The position numbers and the translations under genes are program-made. A stretch of 40,014 nucleotides of DNA from Clostridiaceae bacterium (GTDB lineage Bacteria; Bacillota; Clostridia; Oscillospirales; Acutalibacteraceae). The number at the start of each line of letters is the position of its first letter. The first letter of the stretch is position 1. The notes under the pieces were generated by a model. That model worked only from the letters and a program-made list of their open reading frames with translations. It had not been told where the DNA came from and did no database searches. This document shows positions 1-7,602 of the stretch, piece after piece. The stretch is taken from positions 1-40,014 of the forward strand of contig JAEERC010000034.1 in NCBI GenBank assembly GCA_016285645.1. Direction: 5' to 3'.

Positions 1-37
1 AATTTTGAAACAGAAATTTTTCGTCAGAACAATAAAC

Positions 38-73
38 AAAAAAGGGATAAGGCTTGCGCCTATCCCTTTTTTT
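38..73. terminator. Bidirectional intrinsic terminator at window start
   Basis: An A-rich/T-rich hairpin with arms around 38-53 and 58-73 has a GGC/GCC top, one bulged A and a TTGC loop. Its T-run on the plus strand would end a gene lying left of the window. The A-run on the left gives a T-run for minus-strand transcripts as well. No gene is supported between here and 137. Confidence 0.6.
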
Positions 74-137
74 GAAGCCGTTATGGCGGAAAAGAGCGTT
101 TCAAAATCTATTAAATCCCTTAGCTGCGCGCCCTTTA

Positions 138-174
138 AGAAAAAAGAAAGCGCCCTCCCGTCGGGGAGGGCGCT
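138..174 (-). terminator. Intrinsic terminator of the isomerase/acyl-CoA-synthetase gene
   Basis: A perfect 11-bp stem (149-159 with 164-174) with a four-base loop is followed on the minus strand by a T-rich tract (138-149). It starts 11 bases after the stop codon of the upstream minus-strand gene. Confidence 0.9.
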
Positions 175-184
175 GTTAATTCTG

Positions 185-2641
185 TTATTTCTTGAGTCCG
201 AGTTTTTCAATTGACTCTTCGCGCATTTTGTATTTGAGGATTTTGCCGGCGGCGTTCATCGGGAGCGCGTCAACAAACAGGAAATAGCGGGGAACCTTGT
301 GGCGCGCCATGAACTTGTTGCCGTATTCGCGCATTTCGTCCTCGGTTGAGGTCTGACCGTCGTGGAGCACAATCCAGGCGCACGCCTCCTCGCCGTAGCG
401 TTCATCGGGCACGCCGACAACCTGAACATCGCGTACCTTGTCATTATTGAGGTAGAACTCCTCAATCTCCCTCGGGTAGAGGTTTTCGCCGCCGCGTATA
501 ATCATATCTTTAAGACGGCCCGTTACCTTGTAATAGCCGTCCGCCGTGCGGCAGCAGATATCGCCCGAATGGAGCCAGCCGTCCGCGTCAATTGTCTCCG
601 CCGTGGCGCGGGGCATTTTGTAGTAGCCCTTCATAATGTTAAAGCCGCGGGCTACAAACTCGCCGTTTTCGCCGTCGGGCATATCTCTGCCCGTTTCGGG
701 GTCGATTATCTTGCACTCAACACCCGGGAAAGCGGAGCCGACGGTTTCAACTCTGTGGTCCTCGTCCTCGTTTACCTCGCCCATTGTGCTGCCGGGTGCG
801 GATTCGGTCATACCGTAAACCGAGAGAATCTCGCGCATGTTCATCTCTCTCGCCGCCTGGCGCATAAGGTCGGGAGGGCAGTTCGAGCCGGCCATAATGC
901 CCGTGCGCATGTGCGAAAAATCGGTTTTTCGGAAATCCTCGTGGTTGAACATACCTATAAACATTGTGGGCACGCCGTTGAAGCAGGTGATTTTTTCATC
1001 GTTCACGCAGGCGAGCGAGGATTTTGGCGAATAGTAGGGCATCGGGCAGAGCGTTCCGCCGTGAGTCATCATTGAAGTCATTGAAAGGGTCATACCGAAG
1101 CAGTGGAACATCGGCACCTGAATCATCATTCTGTCCGCGGTTGAAAGGTCCATACGGTCGCCTATGATTTTGCCGTCGTTTACAACGTTCCTGTGGGTGA
1201 GCATAACGCCCTTTGGGAAGCCAGTTGTGCCCGAGGTGTACTGCATATTGCAGACATCGTCGGGTTTTACGGCCGCCGCCCTGCGCAGCACCTCCTCGTG
1301 AGGCACGAGCGAAGCGCGCCTGAAGGTGTCCTCCCAGGTGAGCGCGCCTTCCATCTCAAAGCCGACGGTTATTACATTGCGCAGGAAGGGAAGATTCTTT
1401 GAATAGAGCGGCTTGTCGGGCGGGGTAGTGGCGAGCTCGGGGCAGAGTTCCTGTATGATTTCCTTGTAATTGGAGTCCTTGCAGGATTCAATCATTACAA
1501 GTGTGTGGGTGTCGGATTGGCGCAGAAGATACTCCGCCTCGTGAATTTTATATGCCGTGTTTACGGTGACGAGCACCGCGCCGATTTTTGTGGCTGCCCA
1601 GAAGGTGAGGTACCAGGCGGGCACATTGGTAGCCCATATCGCTATGTGGTGGCCGGGTTTCACGCCCAGTGAAATGAACGCCGCCGCGAGGTCGTCAACA
1701 TCCTTGCGGAACTGCGGATATGTGCGCGTGTAGTCGAGGGTGGTGTATTTGAACGCGAGCTGATCGGGATAAATCTCGCACATTTTGTCGAGCACCTGAG
1801 AGAAGGTCAGGTCGATCATCTCGTATTTTTTCCAGGGGAACGAGCCTGTGCCCGCGCGATTGTACTGAAGCGACGCCTTCGGAGCGGCAACGCCCTCAAT
1901 ATCCGCCATAAAGTGGATAAAATGAGTCAGCACTATGTCGGGGTCGGATATCTCGTCGTTCCAGTCAACGCAGACAAAGCCCTCGTAGTTGAGCGAGCTT
2001 ATCGCGTTTACGAAATCCTTTACGGGCAGCGAGCCCTCACCTATGAGGCAGTCTCCGCTTTCCGAACGGTCGCCGAGGCGCACATAGCAGATGTACGCGC
2101 CGAGGGTCTCAATCGTCTTTTCGGCGCTCTCGCCCGCTTTGAAATAAGTTTCTCTTACATTCCACGCTGCGCCCACGGGCACGGAGGCGAATTCGTTTAT
2201 CAATTCAAGCATCTTTCCGCTGTCCGCCAGAGAGCCGCTTGTTTCAAACAGAATGCGCACATCCGCCCTGTCCGCCTTTTCGATGGCGGGGGCGAGTTTT
2301 TCCTTGAGAAGGGCGTAGTCGGGTTCGGCTTCAACGCTTACTATAACCGCCTCAACGCCCGCGTCAAAAGCCCACTCGACATATTGGCGTATCATCAGCG
2401 CGCTCGCCTCCTCGCTTTCAACGGGGAAGGGGTAAACGAGGGCTGAAATCGCCAGTGAGCGGTTGCGCAGTTTGCGCTTCGCGTCCGCCGAGCCGTCCCT
2501 GAGAACGGAGTCGAAATGCTTTTTCTTCTCCGCCTTCGCGTCAAATATCTCAAAACCCGCGTAACCGTAGTCGTAGGCGGTTTTGCAGGTATCCGTAAAC
2601 GTGGAAAGGTCAACGTTTTTTGTTGAAAAACACAGTTTCAC
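185..2641 (-). CDS. Fusion protein: sugar-phosphate isomerase/epimerase-like TIM barrel + AMP-dependent acyl-CoA synthetase
   Basis: This is an 818-residue two-domain protein. Residues 1 to about 260 resemble the xylose-isomerase-like TIM barrel family (sugar phosphate isomerase/epimerase). Residues about 270-818 form a full-length AMP-forming acyl-CoA synthetase, with the adenylate-binding motif YTSGTTG at 468-474 and a late GRLKDMIIRGGENLYP hinge/A10-side region. The synthetase half would adenylate a carboxylate and transfer it to CoA; the FadD-like pattern suggests a fatty or medium-chain acid, but the substrate cannot be read from sequence. The start is GTG, chosen because AAGGAG sits seven bases upstream. 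It lies 27 bases after the LeuA-like gene and probably shares its T-box-controlled transcript. The fusion is odd, because the two domains are normally separate proteins. The individual domains are secure; the joint function is unknown. Confidence 0.85.
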   Translation of the reverse strand: MKLCFSTKNVDLSTFTDTCKTAYDYGYAGFEIFDAKAEKKKHFDSVLRDGSADAKRKLRNRSLAISALVYPFPVESEEASALMIRQYVEWAFDAGVEAVIVSVEAEPDYALLKEKLAPAIEKADRADVRILFETSGSLADSGKMLELINEFASVPVGAAWNVRETYFKAGESAEKTIETLGAYICYVRLGDRSESGDCLIGEGSLPVKDFVNAISSLNYEGFVCVDWNDEISDPDIVLTHFIHFMADIEGVAAPKASLQYNRAGTGSFPWKKYEMIDLTFSQVLDKMCEIYPDQLAFKYTTLDYTRTYPQFRKDVDDLAAAFISLGVKPGHHIAIWATNVPAWYLTFWAATKIGAVLVTVNTAYKIHEAEYLLRQSDTHTLVMIESCKDSNYKEIIQELCPELATTPPDKPLYSKNLPFLRNVITVGFEMEGALTWEDTFRRASLVPHEEVLRRAAAVKPDDVCNMQYTSGTTGFPKGVMLTHRNVVNDGKIIGDRMDLSTADRMMIQVPMFHCFGMTLSMTSMMTHGGTLCPMPYYSPKSSLACVNDEKITCFNGVPTMFIGMFNHEDFRKTDFSHMRTGIMAGSNCPPDLMRQAAREMNMREILSVYGMTESAPGSTMGEVNEDEDHRVETVGSAFPGVECKIIDPETGRDMPDGENGEFVARGFNIMKGYYKMPRATAETIDADGWLHSGDICCRTADGYYKVTGRLKDMIIRGGENLYPREIEEFYLNNDKVRDVQVVGVPDERYGEEACAWIVLHDGQTSTEDEMREYGNKFMARHKVPRYFLFVDALPMNAAGKILKYKMREESIEKLGLKK

Positions 2642-2668
2642 GTCAGTTCTCCTTCCGGACCGTTTTCA

Positions 2669-4063
2669 TCAGTCCTCGTCATAGACAATCTTGTTGAGGG
2701 CGTTTACATAAGCCCTGATGCAGGCGCCGACAATGTCGGTGGAAATGCCGTTGCCCGAGTAGAGTTTGCCGTTGTTGCGCAGCTTTATGAGAGCCGAGCC
2801 GAGGGACTCCTTGCCCTGCGTCACGGTGTTTATCTGGAAATCGTCAAGCTCGTAGTGGTAGCCGATGCCCTGTTCTATGGCGCTGAACGCCGCGTCAACG
2901 GGGCCGTCGCCCACACCCGTGCCCTCAATTCTCATTTCGCCGCCCTTTGAAAGTTCAACATAGGCAACGGCGGGGCTGTGGTTGTTGCTTGTGGCGGTGT
3001 AGGTTTCGAGGTGATAGGTGGAGGGCGCCTGCTGGGCGTAGGAGGCGATGAGCGCCTCAAATTCCCTCGCGCCTACACTGCTCTTCTTCTCGCACACGCG
3101 CTTTAAGCCTCTGAGAACATTGCCCGCGTCCTCCTCGGTGAGCGTGTAGCCGAGGCGCAGTGCCTCGTCGGATATCTTTTCTATTGTTGAGTTGCCGTCA
3201 AGCAGGATATCTATATTTTCTTTTTTATCCTCTTCGGGGGCTTCGTTTTCGGGGGTGTTGACCTTAGCCGAAAGGGAACGGACATCCGTCCTGATTCTCA
3301 GCGGATCAAGCGAGGTGCTCACGCCGAAGCTTTCGCCCTTCTGCGCTATTACGGAGGCGATGCGGTGGATTTTTAACTGATCCTTCGCGTCTATTACCGC
3401 CTTTACTCCGTCCGCGCCCGCCTTGATGCTCTCAAAGGCGGTGGCTGTTTCCATAAACAGTCTGGCGTTTACCTTTACGAACACGGGAACGGTCACATAT
3501 TCCTTAACGCCTTTTACGAATTCCGCGAATTCCGTGGGGAAGAGAGTGCCCGCGTCGTCGCTGAGAGTTACAGCCGTGGCTCCGCAGTTTACGGCGAGAG
3601 TCAGCGCCTCTTTAAGCACTTCGGGCTCGGCTCTTGTGGCGTCAACGGCTACGAACTCAACGTTTTCGCACTTTTCCTTAGCCGCCTTTACAAGCGATTC
3701 TATAAGCCCCATCATCCTGGGCGCCTTGAGGTGGAAGGTGTATTCCATCTGCACGGTGCTGAGAGGCAGTATTATCTGCAGAACGGGCGTTTTCGCCGTG
3801 CTCACGCACTCCCACGCCTCGCCGATTTCCTCAACCGTTGTGCCCGCGGGTATGGCTATTGCCGCGTTTTTTACGGCGGCGGAAATGGTTTTGCAGATTA
3901 TTCTGTCTTCCTTGAATTTCCTGACCGCGTCAAGTTCAATCACATCAACGCCCAGCGCGTCAACGGCGGTCGCTATATCGACCTTTTCCCTGAAGAGCAG
4001 GGGATTCTTCCTCTCCGAATTGATGTTTTTGAGAGTGAAGTCCGAAAATAAGATTTTTCTCAT
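2669..4063 (-). CDS. 2-isopropylmalate synthase-like protein with degenerate active site and LeuA regulatory domain
   Basis: A 464-residue member of the LeuA/HMG-lyase-like TIM barrel family. The barrel spans about 1-270, followed by an acidic linker (about 270-285), a helical linker, and a C-terminal LeuA dimer/allosteric domain (about 345-464, with GTGVGDGPVDAAF). DATR (141-144) and the DDAG/P strand (169-176) align with true LeuA. However, the N-terminal DTTLRDGEQ motif reads as D8-F-T-L-K-N-I-N-S, and the metal-binding HxHND motif reads as KVNAR (197-201). Both metal-ligand histidines and the catalytic Arg are therefore missing. The ATG at 4063 has AGGAGGA seven bases upstream; the in-frame extension upstream lies inside the T-box leader and is not coding. 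It may be a regulatory or neofunctional paralogue, not a working synthase. Confidence 0.75.
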   Translation of the reverse strand: MRKILFSDFTLKNINSERKNPLLFREKVDIATAVDALGVDVIELDAVRKFKEDRIICKTISAAVKNAAIAIPAGTTVEEIGEAWECVSTAKTPVLQIILPLSTVQMEYTFHLKAPRMMGLIESLVKAAKEKCENVEFVAVDATRAEPEVLKEALTLAVNCGATAVTLSDDAGTLFPTEFAEFVKGVKEYVTVPVFVKVNARLFMETATAFESIKAGADGVKAVIDAKDQLKIHRIASVIAQKGESFGVSTSLDPLRIRTDVRSLSAKVNTPENEAPEEDKKENIDILLDGNSTIEKISDEALRLGYTLTEEDAGNVLRGLKRVCEKKSSVGAREFEALIASYAQQAPSTYHLETYTATSNNHSPAVAYVELSKGGEMRIEGTGVGDGPVDAAFSAIEQGIGYHYELDDFQINTVTQGKESLGSALIKLRNNGKLYSGNGISTDIVGACIRAYVNALNKIVYDED

Positions 4064-4078
4064 AATTTTGTCCTCCTG

Positions 4079-4353
4079 AAAAAAGAAATCCCGCAGAGCA
4101 ACATAACTCTGCGGGATGATTATCAAAAATAACCACGGTACCACCCGTATTGCCGCCGAAAGGCGACCGCTCTGTAAGGTTCCATCAAACCTCTGACCTG
4201 TAACGGGCTCACCCGTAACTCCCTATGAATTCAGGAGTTCTGCTCCGATACGAGACAGCGGGACCGGATTCTTGCCGCCTTACACCGACCGACGGCTCTC
4301 TGTGAAGTTTGCCGGACTCACTTAATATCTTCACTGCATTTGTGCTATGCGAT
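4079..4353 (-). promoter_or_regulatory. T-box leader, probably leucine-specific (CUC specifier)
   Basis: Read on the minus strand, the leader has the AGAGAG K-turn signature (4294-4301), then GAA-CTC with CTC (4235-4237) as the likely Leu specifier. The T-box core GGGTGGTACCGTGG follows (4133-4146), and then a terminator hairpin (CCCGCAGAG 4090-4098 with CTCTGCGGG 4107-4115) and a T-rich tail. A nearby GAA-TTC (Phe) is a weaker alternative specifier. The expected behaviour is antitermination when the cognate tRNA is uncharged, raising expression of the LeuA-like gene and the gene after it. Confidence 0.9.
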
Positions 4354-4360
4354 TGTGGAA

Positions 4361-4389
4361 AGTATAAACCAAAGTTATTTGTTTGTCAA
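4361..4389 (-). promoter_or_regulatory. Sigma-A promoter of the T-box/LeuA-like operon
   Basis: On the minus strand TTGACA (4384-4389) is separated by 17 bases from TATACT (4361-4366). Transcription would start near 4354, just ahead of the first T-box stem. Confidence 0.85.
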
Positions 4390-4420
4390 GAAATATTTTG
4401 AGCGGAATATAATTGTTATA

Positions 4421-5278
4421 TTAAAGGAAAGACACACCCGCGAGGGATACGGCGGCGCCCACGGCGGTGCCGAGCAGCCACACAAGCAGGGCTATTCCTA
4501 TGTTTTCCTTTATATTTCTGTTGGTGCGGAAAAGCACAAGCAGACCTATGCCCGAGCCGGTAAGAAGCCCCGAGAGCATAGCCCCCGTGCTTATAACTCC
4601 CTGCAGGAAAAGTTCGGTTATTACAACGCTCGCCGCGCAGTTGGGAATAAGCCCCACAAGGCCCGCCACGGCGCTGCTTAAAACGGGAATGTCAACAAAC
4701 AGCCTGCCGAGATTTTCCTCGCCTATAAAGTGAATTGCCGTGTTGAGGGCGAAGGTGATAATCAGTATGAAAGCCGCGATTTTGACCGTGTGGTGAAGGG
4801 CGGAGCGGATTATGCCCTCCTCCTCGCAGTGGCAGTCGTCGTTTTCGCAAAGGCAGTGAATCGCCTCGGGCTTTTTGCCCTTTTTGAGAAGGAGCATAAC
4901 GGCGTCCGTCAGAAAGCCGAGTACAATTCCGGCAACCGCCTTGAAAGCGAGGATTTTCGCTATTACGGCGATGCCCGCCTGATGTGAAATGCAGATGGGG
5001 AGCATCTCGTCGGAGGTCGAGAGGAATACGGCAATGAGCGTGCCCAGGGATATGACCCTGCCGGCGTAGAAGCCCGAAGCGCTCGCCGAAAAGCCGCACT
5101 GCGGAACAATGCCGAGAACGCCGCCCGCGAGGGGGCCGATTTTGCCCGCGCGGCGGATTGCCGCCTCCGCCTTTTCGCCCGTTTTGTGCTCGATGTATTC
5201 CATAAGCAGATATGTCAGAAAAAGGAAGGGGAGCAGTTTTAAATTGTCAATGAGGGTGTCGATTATTACGTCTTTCAC
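4421..5278 (-). CDS. Putative heavy-metal/arsenic-type exporter, ArsP_2-like membrane protein
   Basis: A 285-residue polytopic membrane protein built as two similar halves. The motif PQCGFSAS (59-66) recurs in degenerate form as PNCAASVV (212-219), each within a hydrophobic hairpin. The pattern fits the putative ten-helix heavy-metal exporter family (annotated variously as arsenic efflux protein or putative manganese transporter). A loop at about 140-154 is rich in Cys and His (HCLCENDDCHCEE) and looks like a cytosolic metal-binding patch between the halves. The GTG start is supported by AAAGGAGG seven bases upstream. The gene has its own promoter and a short leader, so no riboswitch fits between them. 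The cargo metal cannot be told from sequence. Confidence 0.75.
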   Translation of the reverse strand: MKDVIIDTLIDNLKLLPFLFLTYLLMEYIEHKTGEKAEAAIRRAGKIGPLAGGVLGIVPQCGFSASASGFYAGRVISLGTLIAVFLSTSDEMLPICISHQAGIAVIAKILAFKAVAGIVLGFLTDAVMLLLKKGKKPEAIHCLCENDDCHCEEEGIIRSALHHTVKIAAFILIITFALNTAIHFIGEENLGRLFVDIPVLSSAVAGLVGLIPNCAASVVITELFLQGVISTGAMLSGLLTGSGIGLLVLFRTNRNIKENIGIALLVWLLGTAVGAAVSLAGVSFL

Positions 5279-5311
5279 GCTCTGCCCTCCTTTCTCAAAA
5301 ATCGCCTTTAC

Positions 5312-5339
5312 AGTATAGCATATAAATTTGCTCTGTCAA
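5312..5339 (-). promoter_or_regulatory. Sigma-A promoter of the exporter gene
   Basis: On the minus strand TTGACA (5334-5339), a 16-base spacer and TATACT (5312-5317) lie about 34 bases ahead of the GTG start. It is divergent from the deacetylase promoter. Confidence 0.8.
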
Positions 5340-5364
5340 CAAATTTTTTGTTACTTTTATCATA

Positions 5365-5392
5365 TTGACTTTTATATAAAATATGATATTAT
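5365..5392 (+). promoter_or_regulatory. Probable sigma-A promoter of the deacetylase gene
   Basis: TTGACT (5365-5370) is followed after 16 bases by TATTAT (5387-5392). The flanks are AT-rich and the start codon lies 37 bases downstream. Confidence 0.65.
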
Positions 5393-5428
5393 TGTGTTGT
5401 TAAATAATGACTTTTTAAAGGAGAAGTT

Positions 5429-6424
5429 ATGAAAAAACTCAGAGCGGCGGCGGCACTTCTGCTCGTTCCCCTTTTCCTGCTCGGCGGTTGCAAGGCCGAA
5501 AAGGGACCCGATGTGAGCACGGACGAGACAACATCGGAAATCACAACCACAGAGCCGCAGCCGAAATATACCGAAGAACAGCTTAATAAAATGATAGCGT
5601 TCACTTTTGACGACGGTCCCGCCAAGGAGTCCACCACGAAAATCCTCGATGTGCTCGAAAAATACAACTTCACAGCCACATTTTTCGTAATCGGCGAAAA
5701 CTGCGTCGATTCAAGGCAGGAACAGCTCAAGAGGGCAATTACTCTCGGCTGCGAAATCGGCAACCACACCTGGGACCACAGGACGAATCTCGGCAATTAT
5801 TCCGCCGAAAAAATAGATTCGGAACTTGAAAAGACGAGCGACGCCGTTGAGGAGGCAACGGGCTTGCGCCCGAAACTTATGCGCCCGCCCGGAGGGTCGT
5901 GGAAAGGGCTTGAAAACATCGCCTACCCGATTATCTACTGGAGCGTTGACACAAACGACTGGCGCAAGAAGTCGAACGCGGGTAACTACGAGGCGGCTGA
6001 AAATCTTGCCGAGTATATCATAAACCAGGTTGACGGCAATCCCGGCTCGATTGTGCTTATGCACGACATCTACAACTTCACCGCAGAAACGGTTGAAATA
6101 GTCGTTCCCCGCCTTGCGGAAATGGGCTACACAATCTGCTCCGTGTCCGACCTTGCGGAGGCGTACGGAGTCGAACTCAAAAACGGCGAGGTCTATTTCA
6201 GCATTGAGCGCGATATAAAGATTGAACCCGGCAGATATGTTGTGGCAACAAGAGAAACTCCCCTCACCCTGCGCGAAGGCCCGGGCAGCGAAAAACCCGT
6301 GCTTGAGAGAATCCCGAAGGGCACGATTGTAACCGTTGAGGACTGTGAAAACGGCTACGCCAAAATCACATATAACGGCGTGACCGGCTGGTCAAGCATA
6401 AAATATCTCGAAAAAGCAGAATAG
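5429..6424 (+). CDS. Lipoprotein polysaccharide deacetylase (NodB/CE4) with C-terminal SH3b domain
   Basis: A 331-residue exported enzyme. The N-terminus is a lipoprotein signal with lipobox LGGC, giving lipidated Cys21. A Thr/Glu-rich linker follows, then a NodB/CE4 domain (about 53-245). All five CE4 motifs are visible: TFDDGP (59-64), the zinc-binding HTWDH (113-117), RPPGG (152-156), DTNDW (174-178) and LMHD (210-213). Residues about 270-330 form a bacterial SH3 domain, which often binds peptidoglycan. Family knowledge points to N-deacetylation of peptidoglycan or another cell-surface polymer outside the membrane. AAAGGAG lies upstream of the ATG, and a terminator follows 18 bases after the stop, so the gene is monocistronic. 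Confidence 0.9.
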   Translation: MKKLRAAAALLLVPLFLLGGCKAEKGPDVSTDETTSEITTTEPQPKYTEEQLNKMIAFTFDDGPAKESTTKILDVLEKYNFTATFFVIGENCVDSRQEQLKRAITLGCEIGNHTWDHRTNLGNYSAEKIDSELEKTSDAVEEATGLRPKLMRPPGGSWKGLENIAYPIIYWSVDTNDWRKKSNAGNYEAAENLAEYIINQVDGNPGSIVLMHDIYNFTAETVEIVVPRLAEMGYTICSVSDLAEAYGVELKNGEVYFSIERDIKIEPGRYVVATRETPLTLREGPGSEKPVLERIPKGTIVTVEDCENGYAKITYNGVTGWSSIKYLEKAE

Positions 6425-6441
6425 AAAAATTATAAAAAAAG

Positions 6442-6479
6442 AGCCGCGATGGATGACCGCGCGGCTTTTTTTCTTTTTT
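6442..6479 (+). terminator. Intrinsic terminator after the deacetylase gene
   Basis: AGCCGCG (6442-6448) pairs with CGCGGCT (6460-6466), followed by a run of T broken by one C. Confidence 0.9.
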
Positions 6480-6527
6480 GGTAAATATACAGTCAATATG
6501 CTCTTTTTTGCAAATAATTTCCGGAAA

Positions 6528-6575
6528 ATGCAATAATTTTGCATAAAACGCCGAAATTTATGAATATAATCGCAT
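6528..6575 (+). promoter_or_regulatory. Candidate ArgR (arginine repressor) operators
   Basis: Two AT-rich sites stand just upstream of the arg promoter. One is the palindrome ATGCAA (6528-6533)/TTGCAT (6539-6544). The other is TGAAT-ATAAT-CGCAT (6561-6575), which resembles one and a half ARG boxes. The position fits repression by ArgR; this is inference from pattern and context. Confidence 0.4.
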
Positions 6576-6580
6576 TTCAC

Positions 6581-6609
6581 TTGACTTTTATAATATAAGG
6601 TTGTATTAT
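6581..6609 (+). promoter_or_regulatory. Sigma-A promoter of the argCJBD operon
   Basis: TTGACT (6581-6586), a 17-base spacer and TATTAT (6604-6609) lie 33 bases ahead of the argC start. Confidence 0.8.
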
Positions 6610-6642
6610 TATGCAACAGTTTAAAATCGGAGAGTATTTTTT

Positions 6643-7575
6643 ATGGCGAAGGTTTTTATTGACGGCAGCGCCGGCACAACGGGGCTGAGAATATATGACA
6701 GACTCAGCGCGAGGGACGACATTGAGCTGGTTACCCTGCCCGATGAACTCAGGAAGGATTTATCCGCGAGGCGCGAGGCGCTCAACAACTGCGACGCCGC
6801 CTTCCTCTGCCTGCCCGACGCGGCGGCTACAGAGGCGGCAGGGCTTATTGAAAACCCGGATGTCACGGTGCTCGACACCTCCACGGCTCACCGTACGGCT
6901 CCCGGCTGGGCATACGGTTTCCCCGAGCTCGGCACGGAGTTTCTTGATAACATTGTTACGGGCAGGCGGATTGCCGTGCCCGGCTGCCACGCGAGCGGCT
7001 TTGTTGCCCTTGTTCACCCGCTTGTGAAAAACGGGATTCTGCCCGCGGACGCCCTTCTGACCTGCCATTCGGTTACGGGTTACAGCGGCGGCGGCAAAAA
7101 GATGATTGCCCAATATGAGGAGGAAAACAGAGATATTGCTCTCTCCTCGCCGAGGCAGTACGCACTTACTCAGAACCACAAGCACTTAAAGGAAATGCAG
7201 GCGGTGTGCGCGCTTCAAAACGCGCCTGTATTCTGCCCGATAGTGGCGGATTATTACAGCGGAATGTGCGTTACGGTGCCGGTTTTCGCCTCGCAGTTGT
7301 GTGAAGGCAAAACGGCGGATGACATAAAGGCGCTCTATTCTCAGATTTACCGCGGTACGCTTGTGCGATACACCGAAAACGCGGGCGAGGACGGCTTTAT
7401 GAGCGCGAACGCCCTTTCTTATAAGGATTATATGCAGGTGACGGTTGAGGGAAACGACGAAAGAATCCTTCTGATTGCCCGCTTCGACAACCTCGGCAAA
7501 GGCGCCTCGGGCGCGGCGGTAGAGTGCCTGAACATAAAAATCGGCGCCCCCCGTGAAAAAGGACTCGATTTATAA
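6643..7575 (+). CDS. argC: N-acetyl-gamma-glutamyl-phosphate reductase
   Basis: This enzyme reduces N-acetylglutamyl-5-phosphate to the semialdehyde with NADPH, the third step from glutamate to ornithine. At 310 residues it belongs to the shorter ArgC type. The nucleotide-binding loop GSAGTTG is at 8-14, and the catalytic cysteine is Cys115 in VPGCHASGF. A conserved TGYSGGGKK segment follows. It is the first gene of an argC-argJ-argB-argD operon; argJ begins 27 bases later. The ATG has GGAGAG upstream at a slightly long spacing. Nothing is missing from the motifs seen. Confidence 0.95.
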   Translation: MAKVFIDGSAGTTGLRIYDRLSARDDIELVTLPDELRKDLSARREALNNCDAAFLCLPDAAATEAAGLIENPDVTVLDTSTAHRTAPGWAYGFPELGTEFLDNIVTGRRIAVPGCHASGFVALVHPLVKNGILPADALLTCHSVTGYSGGGKKMIAQYEEENRDIALSSPRQYALTQNHKHLKEMQAVCALQNAPVFCPIVADYYSGMCVTVPVFASQLCEGKTADDIKALYSQIYRGTLVRYTENAGEDGFMSANALSYKDYMQVTVEGNDERILLIARFDNLGKGASGAAVECLNIKIGAPREKGLDL

Positions 7576-7602
7576 ATTTTCAATGATATAAAGGTGAAGG
7601 AT

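Noticed and set aside
5-214. 69-residue open frame at the window start
   Set aside because: It runs through two terminator hairpins, lacks a ribosome binding site and has no recognisable features.
362-1075. Long plus-strand open frame opposite the acyl-CoA synthetase
   Set aside because: It is an antisense shadow of a GC-rich gene; its translation is Ala/Val/His-rich without family motifs.
4064-4144. Upstream extension of the LeuA-like gene
   Set aside because: The extra codons translate the T-box core and terminator hairpin; the ATG at 4063 has the ribosome binding site.
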